Below are positions 12,001-24,000 of a stretch of DNA of 60,000 bases, in pieces. Source of the DNA: Hydractinia symbiolongicarpus (lineage: Eukaryota > Cnidaria > Hydrozoa > Anthoathecata > Hydractiniidae); NCBI RefSeq assembly GCF_029227915.1, contig NC_079875.1, positions 13,949,001-14,009,000 of the forward strand. The letters run 5' to 3'. A program made the translations under genes and the position numbers. The notes under the pieces are model-generated. The model saw only the letters and a list, made by a program, of their open reading frames with translations. It was not told the origin of the DNA and made no database searches. Each line of letters begins with the position of its first letter. Position 1 is the stretch's first letter.

Positions 12001-15000
12001 AATAATTGTCATAACAAAAGAATTTGATTACGTGAGCATAATAATCCATCTTGCCTAGGCGAGCTAGCCTGCTTTGTTACTATTTATATAGAATTTTATC
12101 CAGCCTGCTTGCCGAGATTTTGGGTAAAATGGGCGAGATCTCCTCGGCAACCGGTTGCTGATGAGTGAGTTGGCCGCTTGCCTAGCGAGATCTCAGCTCG
12201 AGTTCCATACAGCTCCAAAAAGTCGGACCATTCCCTAGCCCTAGTGACTTTATTTTCTTTCCTTCTCTGAATGACTAAAGGTGTCAACGAATCTCTCCAC
12301 TACCTGTATCAACTGTAAGCCACTAAAATGAAAGTTTCATAGTCACGTTTATGATTTCCTTTCTACTAATAAAAAAATTAACTTTTGGATCTATCGTTTT
12401 TATCGCTACGTCACATAACAAAAAAAATTCTTATTTTTGCGTAGGGTGCGATTGTGATGTGGGAGCTTCGATTAGTCCTTATATATGTCACAAAGTAACT
12501 GGTGTGTGCACATGTAGAGCGCATATCTATAGTCGAAGATGTAAACAGTAAGTATTTATTCTTTTTCAAAATTTCTACTCGTGTTTAATTATCTATACAT
12601 TGTTTAGGCTCGTTGTTTTTAACCCCAGCCAAATATTCTTATAGAGCATATTCTTATAAACAAAAAAAAGAGTATTTTTGTGAATTTTCGTGTGTTATCT
12701 CTATAATAATACCCGTATACGTCTGTCTGTCTGTCTGTCTGTCACGCAAAATGATAGCTTAGCTGCGCAATAGCGAGAAGCACGCAATGCGGTATAAAAA
12801 GGACGGGCTAACGACTAGTTTGCATAAACGTCATATACAGTTCTTTAATTCTTTTAATCGATGTTGAAAAACTCTGCCCTCTCAGGATAAACAATTTTTT
12901 GACGTGTCAAGAAAAGTAAACGCTTTTTAAGAGGGAGATGACCACCGCCCCCCTTAACCTCGTCCCCAAGGCATGTCGGATCTTTTTTTAGATCGGGACG
13001 GCGATCGTCTCCCAATATAAAAAGAGAGACGCAGGCGCAAGGTTGGGTTTCCCTGGGCTCAAAGTGTCGCTTCTTTCAGTTACGATACTCAAGCCACTCT
13101 CCCAGATATACAAAATGAGAAAAAAAAATCCATGGTATTGTGGTTGAGAAGAGATCCACTGCGGTTTCTCTTGTACAAGAATCGCCCATTTAAAAACGCC
13201 TATAATTTTTTTGTTTTGTAAAAAATAAAAAGTATGCGTCAGCCGGGAATCGAACCCGGATCTATTGCTTGGAAGGCAACAATGCTAACCTTTACACCAC
13301 CGACGCTTGTTTACAGACTGTATTTAATCAAATTTAAACGTTCTTTTTAATTAAATTTAATATATATAATTATTTTGTTTGTTTCCGTGATAAAAAAAAG
13401 TTTAACCTATAAATATGACTTTAAGATATTTATTTCGTTATAAGAAATAAATATTAAATGAGAAATTTTAAGAAACAAATTCGGTTCCGTAACATAAAAC
13501 ACTGTCAGATGTAAACATGAATGGCGGATATTTCCACATGTGCGCTCCTTACTTTACTCCTAAACGCTAAGAACGTTTCTTGACTTAAGGCGGCTTTTAA
13601 AAAATGGGTAAGGAAATTCGTATTCAGTTTCACGTATCCTTACGTGTATTTTTACATCCTGTGTCTTTGTTATACTCGTGTATAATTCAAACCATGCTGT
13701 AACTATTTTTATTTATTCTTTAGGTGATTAACTTGTTATCTAACTAATTATCTAACTAGCTGTCTGGCTAGCTATCTAGCTGCATCTAGCTGCAAACGAT
13801 CTATGCTTGCATGCCAGCTAATTTCATTCTTAAATGTAATTTTTAATGTGCGTACAACCCACGAATACCAAGTACAAGTATTCCAAAAAAAGTAATACAA
13901 TCTTGTTTTTGTTTTTTTTTCTTTGCAGGATCCAAGTGGGATACTACTTTCCAAGCATGCATTACATACAAGGAAGGAGATACCTATATGCAGCAGCACA
14001 AGTATGTCTTAATCTTTTGTGGTGAAAACTTACAGTTTAAATAAGAACCGGTGAAGTTTTGTGTCTATTCTGCCATGACAGTTTGGTTCACAAATTTTGT
14101 CACATAAATTGTATTCAGTTGATTAATCCTCACAAATATTAATTTTATCCATCGTCATAAAATTTGTCTGCGTAAAAATACCTGGAAAGGCAAATTTGCA
14201 AAAGTAAATGTTTGTATAAGTATATATATACTATAAATGAATTCTAAGAATTGACTTTGTGATACTTTGTAGAAAAGCCTAAGGATTTTTCTTTTTTTCT
14301 TTTCTAGTTTTTTTTGGCAAATTTTCTTTTTTGTAGTTAATAAAATGATGGCCAGCCTCTGTGAAGGCTACATTATCTCAATAAATAAGCCTAAAATATA
14401 TTAAACCTGCTAGGTTTACTAAAAAACCTAGTAGTTCAGTCGCGAAAAAAGTTTTGCAAAATATCTTGTCGTGACTGATTCATGAGAATTATTTTTTGTA
14501 TAATGTATTTTTCGGACCTTACAAAAATAGGTCTTACTGAAGATTAATCAACTTAAGATACTAATGAATTGTGGCACATGAAAATATATACAGAATTTGT
14601 TATGTGTGATTGAGAATGAAAAACAAAAATATTTTTGTTTACAGAAAAAGTTGAACTCATTTCATTATTTTCTGTTAATTACAACATAAGAATTTGTCAG
14701 TCAATTAAATTTTAGGTTAAATTCTCTCCTTTTACCTTTTTATCTTGGAGTGGAAGTTTACCTCGATAAGGATATGGTAACCATATTCTTATTATTTTTT
14801 AAGCAATGGCAAATCAAAGTTTATTCATTTTTTATTTAATTTAGAGTTTTTTAACTATTCAAAAATACAGATCAATTTTATATACTTACCTACCTTCGGA
14901 AAAAAGGAGCTTTTTCAAAAATTGGAAGAAAATGTTACAATTTTTTAAACCCTGTAACGCAAAATTAGCATATAAGCTCAGATTCTCTTTACTCATGCAC

Positions 15001-18000
15001 AAATCTTAGACTTTCCTCACCATAGATGGGAATTAGCAGGTCGCAATTGGCAATTTGTTAATCAACATGCCGTCTTACCAATCACATTACAAAGAAAATG
15101 TTAAAATTACAAATCCAATTTCTTCATCATTCATTTGTTTCACCTATTTCTATAACTGCTGCTGCAACAAATTTGTTTTTTTATTATTCACACATAGACA
15201 GGCTGCATTTCGGCATAACTTAGTTATTGTCCAATATGTGACCTTTTTAACATCATCCGACTGACTTTTGTTTATAAGTTAAAGTTTGTTAAATAATAGC
15301 AAAATGTTCTTCTTTGCAATTTTCTACTTATTTTTAGTCAACACTCACTACCACCTTGACAATACCACATGATTCACAGTACAAAATTTTTGCTGGATAT
15401 ATTTTAATGGATGAAAGTATCACCACATTGACTTTAAGTCTTAAACTCATGGGAACAACTACAGCATTATTTGGTCCAAATCTACCTGTTGCTTATCCTG
15501 CACAATGTGTCACAGAATGTTACCAAGCCTTTCAACAAGGAACCAATTTTTATTTTTTCCTGAAAGCAGGTGTTTACAGTGTCCAAGTAGCATCTACTTT
15601 AATAGACAGTGCCTTTATGATGGTATGTATATGTTATATGTTTAAAAAAAGTTTTTGTTTTTCACTACAGGGGCTTACAAATTATTTTCTTCTAGGGTAT
15701 ATCTGTACACATATTTTTTCCTTATTTTAAGTTTGTTCATAAAATGTGCAGAAGACTCTTTGTATGTCTTAAAGTCTTATTTCTTGGAAAGATTGGGTCA
15801 GGACAATTTTTCTAAAAAGCACAAAAAGCAGTAAAAAAGAAAAAAGTGTCCAATGGTTGTGTCAAATGTATAGTAGTGGTTAATTGCATAAGCTATTACA
15901 ATATACACACAAAATTACGACATAGATTTTTAATATTTTTTCTGCATGCTGCTCCATTTTTAATAATTTTTCTGCAAAAAGTAGAGGTTTGATCCATTTT
16001 GGTATAATACCTGTGTATGTACAGCAATTTGTGAACCTCTGCACTATTTGATGTGTTTCACTCCTTTTAAACTTGCCAAAATCCTCCATCCATCAAATTC
16101 ATATGACAAATAAATGTGCTCAAACCATTATAAAAGTGTTTCACAAAATCATTGACCCAGCTTTAAATTCTTGAGTAAGAATATTGAAATTGAACCAAAA
16201 CCACTTAAACGTAATTTTTCTCACCACACTTTATAGGAACGCATCATTGCCATACCAGTTCAATTTATGACAGCCTCAATTTTATCAGCTTCTGCTAGAG
16301 CAAGTTTCTTAGCATCTTGTAATGTTGAGAATAATGACCTGGGGTAAGTTTATTTCAGTATGCAGCACGATTTAAATGACTGTTTTGTGAATGAATTAAG
16401 ATTGTGCTAATAATTTAATACTAAAAAGTAAATCTATTTTCAATAAAGGAAAAAATACATATCTGCCATTTTTTTTTTTTTATTGAGACTAAATTTTTTT
16501 TGTCAGAATTGGAACTGCAAACGAGTCAGTTTGCATGGCTGCAGCATACAGTATGACAATCAAGTTTGAGGATGGAGCCTTGCGTAAGTTTGCTAACATA
16601 TATTTTTTTATCAATTTTCAATGTAAAATCTATATTATAATACCCGTATACGTCTGTCTGTCACGCAAAATGGTAGCTTAGCTGCGCAAGTAGTGAGACG
16701 CACGCAGTACAGTATAAAAAGTACGGGCGAACCCGTGGATATTTCCACGGGCTAACAACTAGTATTATAAAATGTTCAAATTTTTATTTAAGTAAAAAAA
16801 TAAGAAAATATAATATGTTGTATTTTTATAGCCTGTAAATGCAACCCAGCTGGTTCTGTTAATGCCACATGTAACAAAGTTGGTGGACAATGCTATTGTA
16901 AATCTGGTGTAGGTGGTCGAGATTGTTCTTATTGTTTACCTGGTTTTTACGACTTCTCCGACACAGGTTGCATAGGTAGGTTTTAATTATATACCTTTCA
17001 TTTTAGTAAGTTAACTTTTATAGTTTATTTTGCTTTTTTATAATTCATTAAATTTGGAAAATGTTTTCACTTATCCAATTACTCTAAAAAATTTTGTGCA
17101 ACTATATACCAAACAAGGTGTAATCCAGGAATTCAAAATTTTGGAGTTGTTAGGTTTATTTAATGGTTAACATTATTCATGATGGATCAAGAGGAAAAAC
17201 GTGAATAATTAAATGCCTCAAGTAAGCTATTCCCAGAAAAAATTGAATATAAAAATGATGGGAAACCGAAATTGTTTACAAACGAACCTGCAAACAGACT
17301 CAACAACTGTGCACATTGTTTTTAAAACGATTGCAGTCTTTTTCAGGAGAGGCGTGCGATCGAACACGCACGCCTTGGCACACACCTAAATTGTTTCAGG
17401 AGTGTGATTAATCGCACGCCTGAAAAATAAATATTGAGTTTTCAAAATCAACCTTTATAGTCCATTTTGTAGCGTGCGATGGAAGCCCTCGAAAGAATTT
17501 TTGGAGACTCGTCAGACAAAACGTCCGATAGATTTCCGTCATGGTCGGACACGATCTCAGAAATTATTGAATAGTCCTGGTCCTTTTAATCTACGAGCAA
17601 GCCTATTCATAGCAAACCTGACCATCCTAGCTAATTCACTGACTCCTGACTTAGTTAAAAGAACTACGTAGACATAAATCTCTTTTGCCTGGCCCCTTCG
17701 TCGTTGGTAACCAGGTCTTACACAAAAAATCCAGCCATGCGGTTCTTAAAGGGGGATTTTCACGAAGCGAATTGAACGGCGAATTCGACGGCGAATTGTA
17801 TCTGAGCATGCGCAGTTTTGTTTATTTTGACTTTGCATCGAAATATTCTCTTCACTAAAAAGTAGAAACAGTTCCTACTTTTTCGCGGCTAAAGATTTCG
17901 CTGCTAGTTTTTGACCAATTAGAACGCGATTAAACAATGACTTTGGCGCCTAATTTATTTTGTCGTGAAAATGAAAAAGCGAATTCGCCATCGAATCGCC

Positions 18001-21000
18001 GTTCAATTCGCTTCGTGAAAATCCGCCTTAATGCGGAGGTGAACGCCGACGGAGCATGGTTGAAGCAAGTCTGCAAAACTGCACTTACAGGCGGAATAGA
18101 CATTTTATCATGGATTTAATTAAATTGTGGATAATTTCTTCAGGCTCGAACTTAATGGATTTTTTTTATGCCTGTAAAAACGAAACACTTGTGCGGTGTA
18201 AATTTTTTTAAAGTTTTGAGCCACATGGATAAAGATTTTTTTTAACTTGAAAACAAAGCATATTTTTGCCTATTTGCTTGTGATGACCTGAATAGTGAAC
18301 AACAAATATAAAAATGACAGTATAGTCATGCATACTATTTCGGAAATGTAGAAAAGGAAGTTAAGATTGAGAGAGTCGCTATACCAGTAGACGCTTGATC
18401 ATCGTGTTTGGGGTTCACGATTTAAAACGTCCCCCACTTTAATACCGCAAAATGAATGCGCAACAAAAAATAACCTTGGAGCCCGTGTCGTATGCGTAAC
18501 AATCTTTGCACGTGCGCTTTACATCGCATGCGTTAATTGATTTACACGTGCGAATCACCTACTCAAATATTCCTAAAAAGACTGGGATTGCTATGGTGGC
18601 TTCATGTGTTGTAGTTGAATTTATTTCAATCAATGCCATTGGGGACTGAATGTCTAGTAAATACATAAATTGAGTAAATAGTACATTCTTAGCATACAGG
18701 GCATGTATTGTTGTCTACTTGGATATTATTCTGTAAAATTTGCAGCTCCAATTTAGAAACTTGTAAATAAAAACTTTTCTTTTCCAGCTTGTGGCTGCCA
18801 AGGGCCTGACCCAATTTGTAATCCAAACACTGGTGCTTGCAATTGTCCCATCAACACACAGGGAAGGGTTTGTGATGCCTGTGCCTGCAATGGTAACAGT
18901 GTCAAGTGTGAACGGAATGGAAAATGCTTGGATTGCCAATCAAACACATTTGGAGATCATTGCGAATTGTGCAAACCTGGATTCTTTGGAGATGTTTTAC
19001 AAGGCCAATGTAGATGTAAGTAAAATATCCTTCAGTAGTAACCACATATCTCTTTAATATTTAGGCTATATATAATTGAAAGTTTGTTCATCGTGATTTT
19101 ATATCTTCCAACAAAAATCCGGTATGCAGTGGATATAAAGATATTTTACAAAGAATTCAATTTTCTATTTCTTCCCTGCTTTACCAGTTGTGGAAGTTCT
19201 ATTGGCTTTGAGACAAGGTTTTTGACTTGTTTAGTTGTCCTGTTGATGGCCAAACCTGGCCACTGAAGGGCACTGGGTAAATCAACATTTATTGACAAGA
19301 GAGTGTTTTGTTTAAGCAAAACAGTAGTGTTGCTGGTGAAATTTTAAATGCGATAATAAAACAAACAAACTAACTTTCAAATATAGATGGTTTTATTTTC
19401 TGTACAACCATGATATTATAAGGATTAGCCGTTTAAAACTCAATGTCATTGACTGTACTTCAATTCATGCAGCTTATCTTGTCGTTTAAATTTCTAAATT
19501 TTACAGTATGATTAAACTTCAAAAACAAAAATGTAAATAAATAATGAAAATAAATAAAAGAAAAGAAAACTATTGTGATATATATATTGCTTGAATGTTT
19601 TATTTTTAGCCTGTGATTGCCATGTACTGGGCTCTTACAATCAATCATGTGATTTAGTCACAGGACAGTGTCCTTGTCGACCAGGCGTTGTCAACACCAA
19701 ATGCGACAAATGTGCTGTATGTTTCATTATTCCCTTTCTTGATGGGTGAAGGACATACATTTGTTATTTAATTTTTATGTATGGTGTCACACGAATTAGA
19801 AAATGTAAAAAAGAGTTGAATTTTGTTAAGGTTATCATACCTTCTTTGCATCCCTCGTAGTCAGTTGTCTCATAAAGTTTATGTAGTTATTTAAAAATGA
19901 CCTAATTTCCTTTTTGATAAAATACAATGCCTTCATTTAGAAAGCTCAGAGGTTTGATTTTCATACATATTGGCTGTTTTCTCTTGTTTAACACCTGTTT
20001 CATTTATTCTTAGACAAATTACTTTGGTTTAAGTATAGCCGGTTGTACCCCATGTAATTGTAACTTGAAAGGCTCAATGAATACACAATGTGCCGAGACG
20101 GGTCAATGTTCTTGTTTCATATCGGCCGAAGGTTTGAAGTGTGACAAGTGCAAGCAAGGATTTTATGGTTTACCTTCAAAGTCATGTCAAAGTATGTAAT
20201 CAAAATTCTCTTTTTATTTCGTAGAATCTTGGAAAATTCAAAATGAATAAGTAAATGTTTGGTTTCTAATTTTCACAAAAAATATTACTGAACTAAAAAT
20301 TTAAAAAATAAACGCAGAAATAAAGTTTACTTCTCAACTATAACACAAGCTAAAGGTGTTTAATAAAAATCAAAATCAAATAACATTTAAGTTCAATCAT
20401 TTGCACAAGTCATGGATTAACAAATATGTCAATATTTTCACTTTACGTTGTAACTTCTACAGACATGAAGAATTAACTTTAACCCTGGTATCATGAGCTG
20501 TGTTTTTATTTTGCAGCATGTAATTGTAACTCCACTGGAACAGTGCTAAACACTCAGTGCATTAATGATGAATTTGGACAGTGTGATTGCAAAAGTGGGG
20601 TAATGGGAAGAGCTTGCGATGCGTGCATGAAGCAGTATGCTGAGTTTGGCATCAATGGGTGTAAACGTAAGTTTAATTATTATTGTCAGTATATGCAGGG
20701 TATTTAATGGGGAAGAAATAACATATTACCATCAATGTTGCTGATACAAACAACTAGAGTGAATTAGTAGTAGCATTTGTCTTATATTTTATTGATTTAA
20801 GTGTTGAAGAGCAGCAAATTAATTTTTCCGCAGTACTGAAAATCCCAATTATTGGGAGCAAATGGAATTCAGTGGCATCCTGTCAATCACATTTAAATAT
20901 ACTGTTGTTTATTCCAAAATGCAAATAGAGTTATATGTAGCGCTTGATTTTATGTATACATTGCTGCTTTAGATAATCAAATCCTTAGATTAGGTCTTTT

Positions 21001-24000
21001 GTAAATTCAGTCTTGAACAATGCATCCTTAAACTCCATATGACACATTGCTGCTTTAGATGATCAAATCCTTATATTAGGTCTTTTGTAAATTCAGTCTT
21101 GAACAATGCATCCTTAAATTCTATAAGTCATGCAGGAAATCCCTTATTGATATCGTCAATTTGATTCATGCCAAAAGCTGTGGTTGGTGTAGTACTACGT
21201 AAATGAAGTTCTAAATTCCTTTTTAGAATGTCCACTTTGCACAAGGAAATTACAGTCACATGCTGATGAAGTTGCAATAAAGTTAAAAAACGTAAAACAG
21301 GACTTGAATTTAACAAAGAATTTATCGAACCTTCAAGCTGAGTTGGTATCAACTCAAGGACGGTTGCAACAAGCTGAAGTTAGTTCCCTTAATTTGTTAA
21401 GCTGTTATATGTTTTCTTTGTGAAAAATTATATGTTGGTTAAGCAACTTAACTTGTATCTATCGCAAAGCTATCACGTAAGTTGCTCCTTACTGATAATG
21501 GATTTGTGCTCATAGGAAATATTAGATAGAAAATCTGAATTAGTGAAGTATAAAGGTTGATTGGCTTTTTCAATAAATAAAAATGTTTTACATATTTCAC
21601 ATTACTGCAAAGCTTCAGTATACATGAAATTATACATTAAATTTAGTGTATATATATCATGTAAAATAATGAATGGAAAGATTGGCTTTAGTGAACTGAA
21701 CATTGTAATGGATTTGGCCATTCAATAGGAAGGCAGGAGCAAAAAAATTATCCTTGTGACCTGTATAATAAGTCAAATGAAGAACAGGTCTGCAACACAC
21801 AGAATGACAAAGCATTTTTTGCTTCTGAATATCTGTTGTTCTAATTTTATTATTTTTAGATGAACTGTCACTGCATAAGCCAATTAATTTCATATATATA
21901 TTTATACCAGTTTCTTTTTGTTTTAGCGTTAATTTTCATTTTAAGTAACCTATTTAACCAACGATTATGGATAACACATCCGCCATCTTTTTAGTTAAAT
22001 GCAGCATTGTTTCAATTTCGTGTGGCACAAGGACGAAAAGATTATAAGCGCTTGCAAGACAATTATTTGATTCCATGGAATGCACGTTTGACAAGTTTAA
22101 TAAACCAGGTTAGTATACTACACTGAAATTTGAAATTGCCAAGAGTAGCTTTTTATTTTTGCATACTTTTGATTGATGTTCAATATATTTACCGATCAAT
22201 CTTATCTACTATTTAAATGTTAGTCTTCTCCACTGTAGTTCAATAATTTATTTGTAAAGTAGACAGAAAAAAACTGGGAATTAATTCCTTAACTGTCCAA
22301 AAGATGTCAGAAGTTTTTTCAAATTTCATAGTTCAATCAGCTGAACTCTCATATTGTTCTTTATGTGCCTTAACTTACATGGGGAGTACAAAAAATATAT
22401 TTTAACGGTTTCTTATAATTAAATTACATACATGAACCCTTTTACATGCACAGATTTGTATTATCTGAGAGTGTTTTGTTTCATGTATCAGATAAACATT
22501 GTTACCATGCAAGCTAGTCAATTGACTGGTGTCGCGAATGCTGGTGGTGCAAAGATGTTATTGATATATGACGCAGCTCTAAAAGCTTCGCAAACTAGTC
22601 AAGGTGCAGATATTTCTTGTTTATTCTTACTGCGTTTAACGTTTAATTAAATAAAGCATTCTGTACATGAAATATTTTCTCCACAGTATAGCATAGCTTA
22701 GCATTATATTGTTCACTGCAAATGTATTAACCGCATTTCCTTGAAAGAACAGTCGATGTGTTTTCTGTTGTTTTGGAAATTTCTGTTAAAAGTTTTTAGC
22801 TAGGGTAGAAAATATTTTTTTTATTTGTCACTTTTTCTAAGTTTCTTTTTTGTTGTTTTCCTTCAAAAGTTTTGTTAAATAAATCCTGCATTGAAAAATA
22901 TATATTTGCTTGTTATAAGGAATAAAAAGTCGTTTATCAAGTCTTCCATATTTTTTTTTTAAAATCTTTTCTTGTTCGTAAGATATTTAGCTTTGAAGAT
23001 TCTCTCTAAATATAAATTAATGCTTAGAATATCTTGCAAACTTCAAAAATATCAAAACTTTTAAGCAATGTGGACTAATGCTCTCAATGATATCTTGACA
23101 ATGCAAAAATTTAAAATCCCAGAGTGATTTTATCCATATTATAAGTAGAAAAATGTAATGCCAGCATTTTTTTAAAAACTTAATTATGACATCATAAGTT
23201 TTCAAAGTTAAATATTTAAATCTTCAATAACTTGAAAATGAAAAAAGGGACTTTATAAACAACTTCTTATCTTTTAAAACATAAAATAAATATCATTTTC
23301 AATCCAGAAATTCTCTTATTAAGCAACACAATTGGAACCCATATAACTACTGGAAGTTTTAGTCTTTTCATTTCAAAAACTTTTCATTCCAACATGTTAA
23401 CATTCTTCTTTTAGAATCAAACACCTTTGCATCAACAACGTTTTCACAACTTGTGAATTTGAACTCATTAGCATCAAAAGTTGTCAGTATGGCATATTCA
23501 TATGTTCAAAATTCTCCAACATTTGATTTTGATACTTACGAGAGACAGATCGATTTAGATTTAGCGCTGTCCAATCGAGTTCTTGGTAACATAACTAATA
23601 TTGGAAAGCAGGTAATTTTTGGTTAAAAGGTTCCTGAGAGTTGGAAACAGATAGAAGTATATATTTGATGTTTTTATTGTTCATGAATATTTCAGGTCAC
23701 GTATCAACAAACGTTATCTGTCGCATATTTAAAAGCGATGGATCAAAGTGAAGAATATTTTAAAAACAAAGAACAACAATGGGCATCATCGCGTGCAGCA
23801 TTCTTGCAAAATGTTCAAACTGTGTATGCGACAGGAAAAGAAGTGGAGAGCTTATTGAATCAAACAAAGGTATGTGTATTTCTCTGCTTGTATAAGTTTG
23901 TTTTTACTTTTCTTCGTGTTCCAGTGTGTGTAGTTTGGACCTTGACATAAACCATGTCATGTAAAGTAGTATATACATGTGATGTGTCTTGACAGTCCTA

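Larger units (their letters stand above)
3949..12547 (+). other. First LE (laminin EGF-like) array, exons 5-12
   Basis: Exons 3949-4177, 4725-4843, 5123-5213, 6162-6262, 6410-6515, 6932-6984, 11680-11788 and 12445-12547. Eight-cysteine LE units start at CDCNGHGD, CNCHSHSQ, CGCSLAG, CACHLPG and CDCDVGAS; the last is shortened. Most unit-to-unit borders are phase 1 and lie just before the CxC pair, as expected of a module built by exon duplication. These LE rods space the LN domain from the domain IV-like globule. The 4.7-kb intron 10 (6985-11679) carries an antisense sulfotransferase gene. Confidence 0.88.
12445..16583 (+). other. Domain IV-like globular region, exons 12-16
   Basis: Exons 13929-14001, 15338-15622, 16237-16343 and 16507-16583 follow a truncated LE unit. 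They encode about 180 residues of beta-rich sequence beginning GYYFPSMHYI and containing AGYILMDESITTLTLSLKLM. Cysteines occur as CVTEC and in ASCNVEN/ESVCMAA. The position, length and YYFP..H start resemble the domain IV/L4-type globules that interrupt LE arrays in laminin alpha chains, closest in my reading to the alpha3/alpha5 type. The assignment is by position and general pattern; the primary sequence is very divergent. Only one such globule is present, against two in vertebrate alpha1/alpha2. Confidence 0.6.
16832..20666 (+). other. Second LE array, exons 17-21
   Basis: Exons 16832-16975, 18788-19015, 19610-19716, 20014-20191 and 20517-20666. LE units begin at CKCNPAGS, CGCQGPD, CACNGNSV, CDCHVLGS, CNCNLKGS and CNCNSTGT, with the usual C-x-GFYG/GFY signature (CKPGFFGD, CKQGFYGL). 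Phase-1 borders again precede most units. After the last unit a single CPLC motif in exon 22 (21227-21378) leads into the coiled coil; in laminins that position carries the interchain disulfides. Confidence 0.9.

Noticed and set aside
17474-17671. 65-codon ORF in laminin intron 17
   Set aside because: Lies between MITEs; no recognisable domain; may be a transposon remnant but not supported as a gene.
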